In this document: one piece after another, positions 5,972 to 6,689 of the stretch
Layout: each line of letters starts with the position of its first letter
How positions within the stretch are numbered: position 1 is the stretch's first letter
Origin: DATFPK01 sp035264885
Lineage (GTDB): Bacteria; Actinomycetota; Thermoleophilia; Solirubrobacterales; 70-9
NCBI GenBank assembly: GCA_035264885.1
Contig: DATFPK010000067.1
Coordinates: 1-6,689, forward strand
Direction: 5' to 3'
DNA: 6,689 nucleotides
Made by a program: the position numbers and the translations under genes
Notes under the pieces: model-generated
The model's database searches: none
What the model saw: the letters and a program-made list of their open reading frames with translations, nothing else
What the model was told of the DNA's origin: nothing

Positions 5972-6442
5972 ATGGCCGCCGCGAAGACCTGGATCCTCAC
6001 CGGCTCGCTTGAGAACTTCCGGATCAACGTCACCCGCGGGTTCGACCTGATCGGCTTCAAGGAGCGCCGCCGCCGCCAGGCCGAGCAGATGGCGACGGGC
6101 GACGAAGTCGTCTTCTACGTGACCGGCGTGCAGGAGTTCGGCGGCATCGCCCGCGTCACCTCGGAGATGTTCGAGGACCACGCCCCGATCTGGCCCCAGG
6201 GGAAGAAACGCCAGCCGGAGGCCTATCCGTGGCGGGTCGAGGCCGAGCCGGTCATCGTCCTCCCCGAGGACCGCTTCGTCCCCGCGATCGAGCTCGTCGG
6301 CGACCTCGAACACGCCTCGAAGTGGCCGGCCGAGCACTGGCACCTGGCCTTCCAGGGCAACGTCCACCCGCTCGGCGAAGCCGACTTCGACGCCATCGAG
6401 GCGGCAATGCGCGCCGCGCGGCCAGCCACCGCCACCCGCTAG
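5972..6442 (+). CDS. EVE domain-containing protein
   Basis: The 156-residue product is essentially one EVE domain, a PUA/YTH-like fold implicated in binding modified bases in DNA or RNA. Family-like features are WILTGSLENFRI (7-18), GFDLIGFKERRRRQAEQM (23-40), the strand GDEVVFYVTGVQEFGGIARV (43-62), the PIWP motif (72-75) and WHLAFQGNV (123-131), where the aromatic residues of the base-binding pocket are expected. The length matches small single-domain members. EVE and related domains often occur near modification-dependent restriction genes or fused to nucleases; no intact nuclease gene is present here, and the DUF559 remnant lies about 5.4 kb away. The start is ATG 5972, 9 nt after the hydrolase stop and 6 nt after a TAGAAT box. 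Its natural ligand cannot be told from the sequence. Confidence 0.88.
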   Translation: MAAAKTWILTGSLENFRINVTRGFDLIGFKERRRRQAEQMATGDEVVFYVTGVQEFGGIARVTSEMFEDHAPIWPQGKKRQPEAYPWRVEAEPVIVLPEDRFVPAIELVGDLEHASKWPAEHWHLAFQGNVHPLGEADFDAIEAAMRAARPATATR

Positions 6443-6456
6443 GAGATCAGGCCGGG

Positions 6457-6462
6457 AAGGAG
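6457..6462 (+). promoter_or_regulatory. Shine-Dalgarno site of the isochorismatase-like gene
   Basis: AAGGAG lies 6 nt before the ATG at 6469. It fixes that start and shows that this gene, unlike the three plus-strand genes before it, is translated from a message with a leader. It may be co-transcribed with the EVE gene, whose stop is 26 nt upstream of the ATG. Confidence 0.7.
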
Positions 6463-6468
6463 TGACCA

Positions 6469-6689
6469 ATGCGCCAGACGATACCCTGGCAGGACGCCGA
6501 TACGCCTCACGCGCTGGGCGAATTGGTGCTGGAGCCGCGCCGCACCGCGCTCGTCGTGGTCGACATGCAGTGCTATGGCGATACGCCCCGGCCAGTGCTG
6601 GCCAGCAACCTGAAGCTGCGCGACCTGTTTCGCGCGCACGACCTGCCGGTCATCTACTTGCGCGTGGGGTCGTTTCTGCCCGATGCGCG
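6469..6689 (+). CDS. Isochorismatase-like cysteine hydrolase, N-terminal part only
   Basis: Only the first 73 residues are in the window; the gene runs off the right edge. RRTALVVVDMQCYG at about residues 24-37 matches the first strand of the isochorismatase-like superfamily, with the conserved catalytic Asp in VVDMQ (D32). It is followed by a helix (LKLRDLFRAHD) and the strand LPVIYLRVGS, as in the family. Members hydrolyse amides or related bonds, for example nicotinamide, N-carbamoyl compounds or isochorismate; the catalytic Cys and substrate-defining parts lie outside the window, so the substrate is unknown. The start is ATG 6469, set by the AAGGAG site. Codons differ from the neighbours: both Phe are TTT, three of seven Asp are GAT, and ATA and TTG are used, suggesting a separate origin or weaker codon selection. 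Confidence 0.8.
   Translation, partial: MRQTIPWQDADTPHALGELVLEPRRTALVVVDMQCYGDTPRPVLASNLKLRDLFRAHDLPVIYLRVGSFLPDA

Overview
The window comes from a GC-rich bacterial chromosome. The best guess is Actinomycetota of the Thermoleophilia/Solirubrobacterales type. This rests on the strong G/C preference at third codon positions, the AbiEi/DUF559-type gene remnant, and TANNNT boxes sitting 6-8 nt before start codons, as on leaderless actinobacterial genes. The taxonomic call is inference; no rRNA or other marker gene is present.

Left part, minus strand: a decayed gene (1-557, running off the left edge) reads as an AbiEi-like N-terminal domain joined to a DUF559 endonuclease-like domain. It is broken by three frame changes and lacks its middle section. 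A strong hairpin (499-543) lies near its 5' end, just downstream of a PAS-GGDEF protein (598-1476, minus) that probably makes cyclic di-GMP.

Centre: a 109-bp region (1477-1585) separates the PAS-GGDEF gene from a divergent, very large plus-strand gene (1586-5137). That gene encodes a double zinc ribbon, one class III nucleotidyl cyclase domain, a P-loop NTPase and a long TPR-like tail, an arrangement recalling soluble adenylyl cyclase. Its substrate-specifying pair is Lys/Thr, the class IIIb form.

Right part, plus strand: an alpha/beta-hydrolase-fold protein that seems to have lost its whole catalytic triad (5159-5962), an EVE-domain protein (5972-6442), and the start of an isochorismatase-like cysteine hydrolase (6469 to the window end). 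The first three plus-strand genes lack a Shine-Dalgarno sequence and each has a TANNNT box ending 6-8 nt before the start. The fourth has a clear AAGGAG site and less GC-biased codons.

Working picture: a signalling locus where cAMP and cyclic di-GMP enzymes are transcribed from one shared intergenic region. A catalytically dead hydrolase lies immediately after the cyclase and may act as a ligand-binding partner. The EVE and isochorismatase genes have no evident functional link to the signalling genes. No tRNA, rRNA, CRISPR array, insertion sequence or attachment site was seen.
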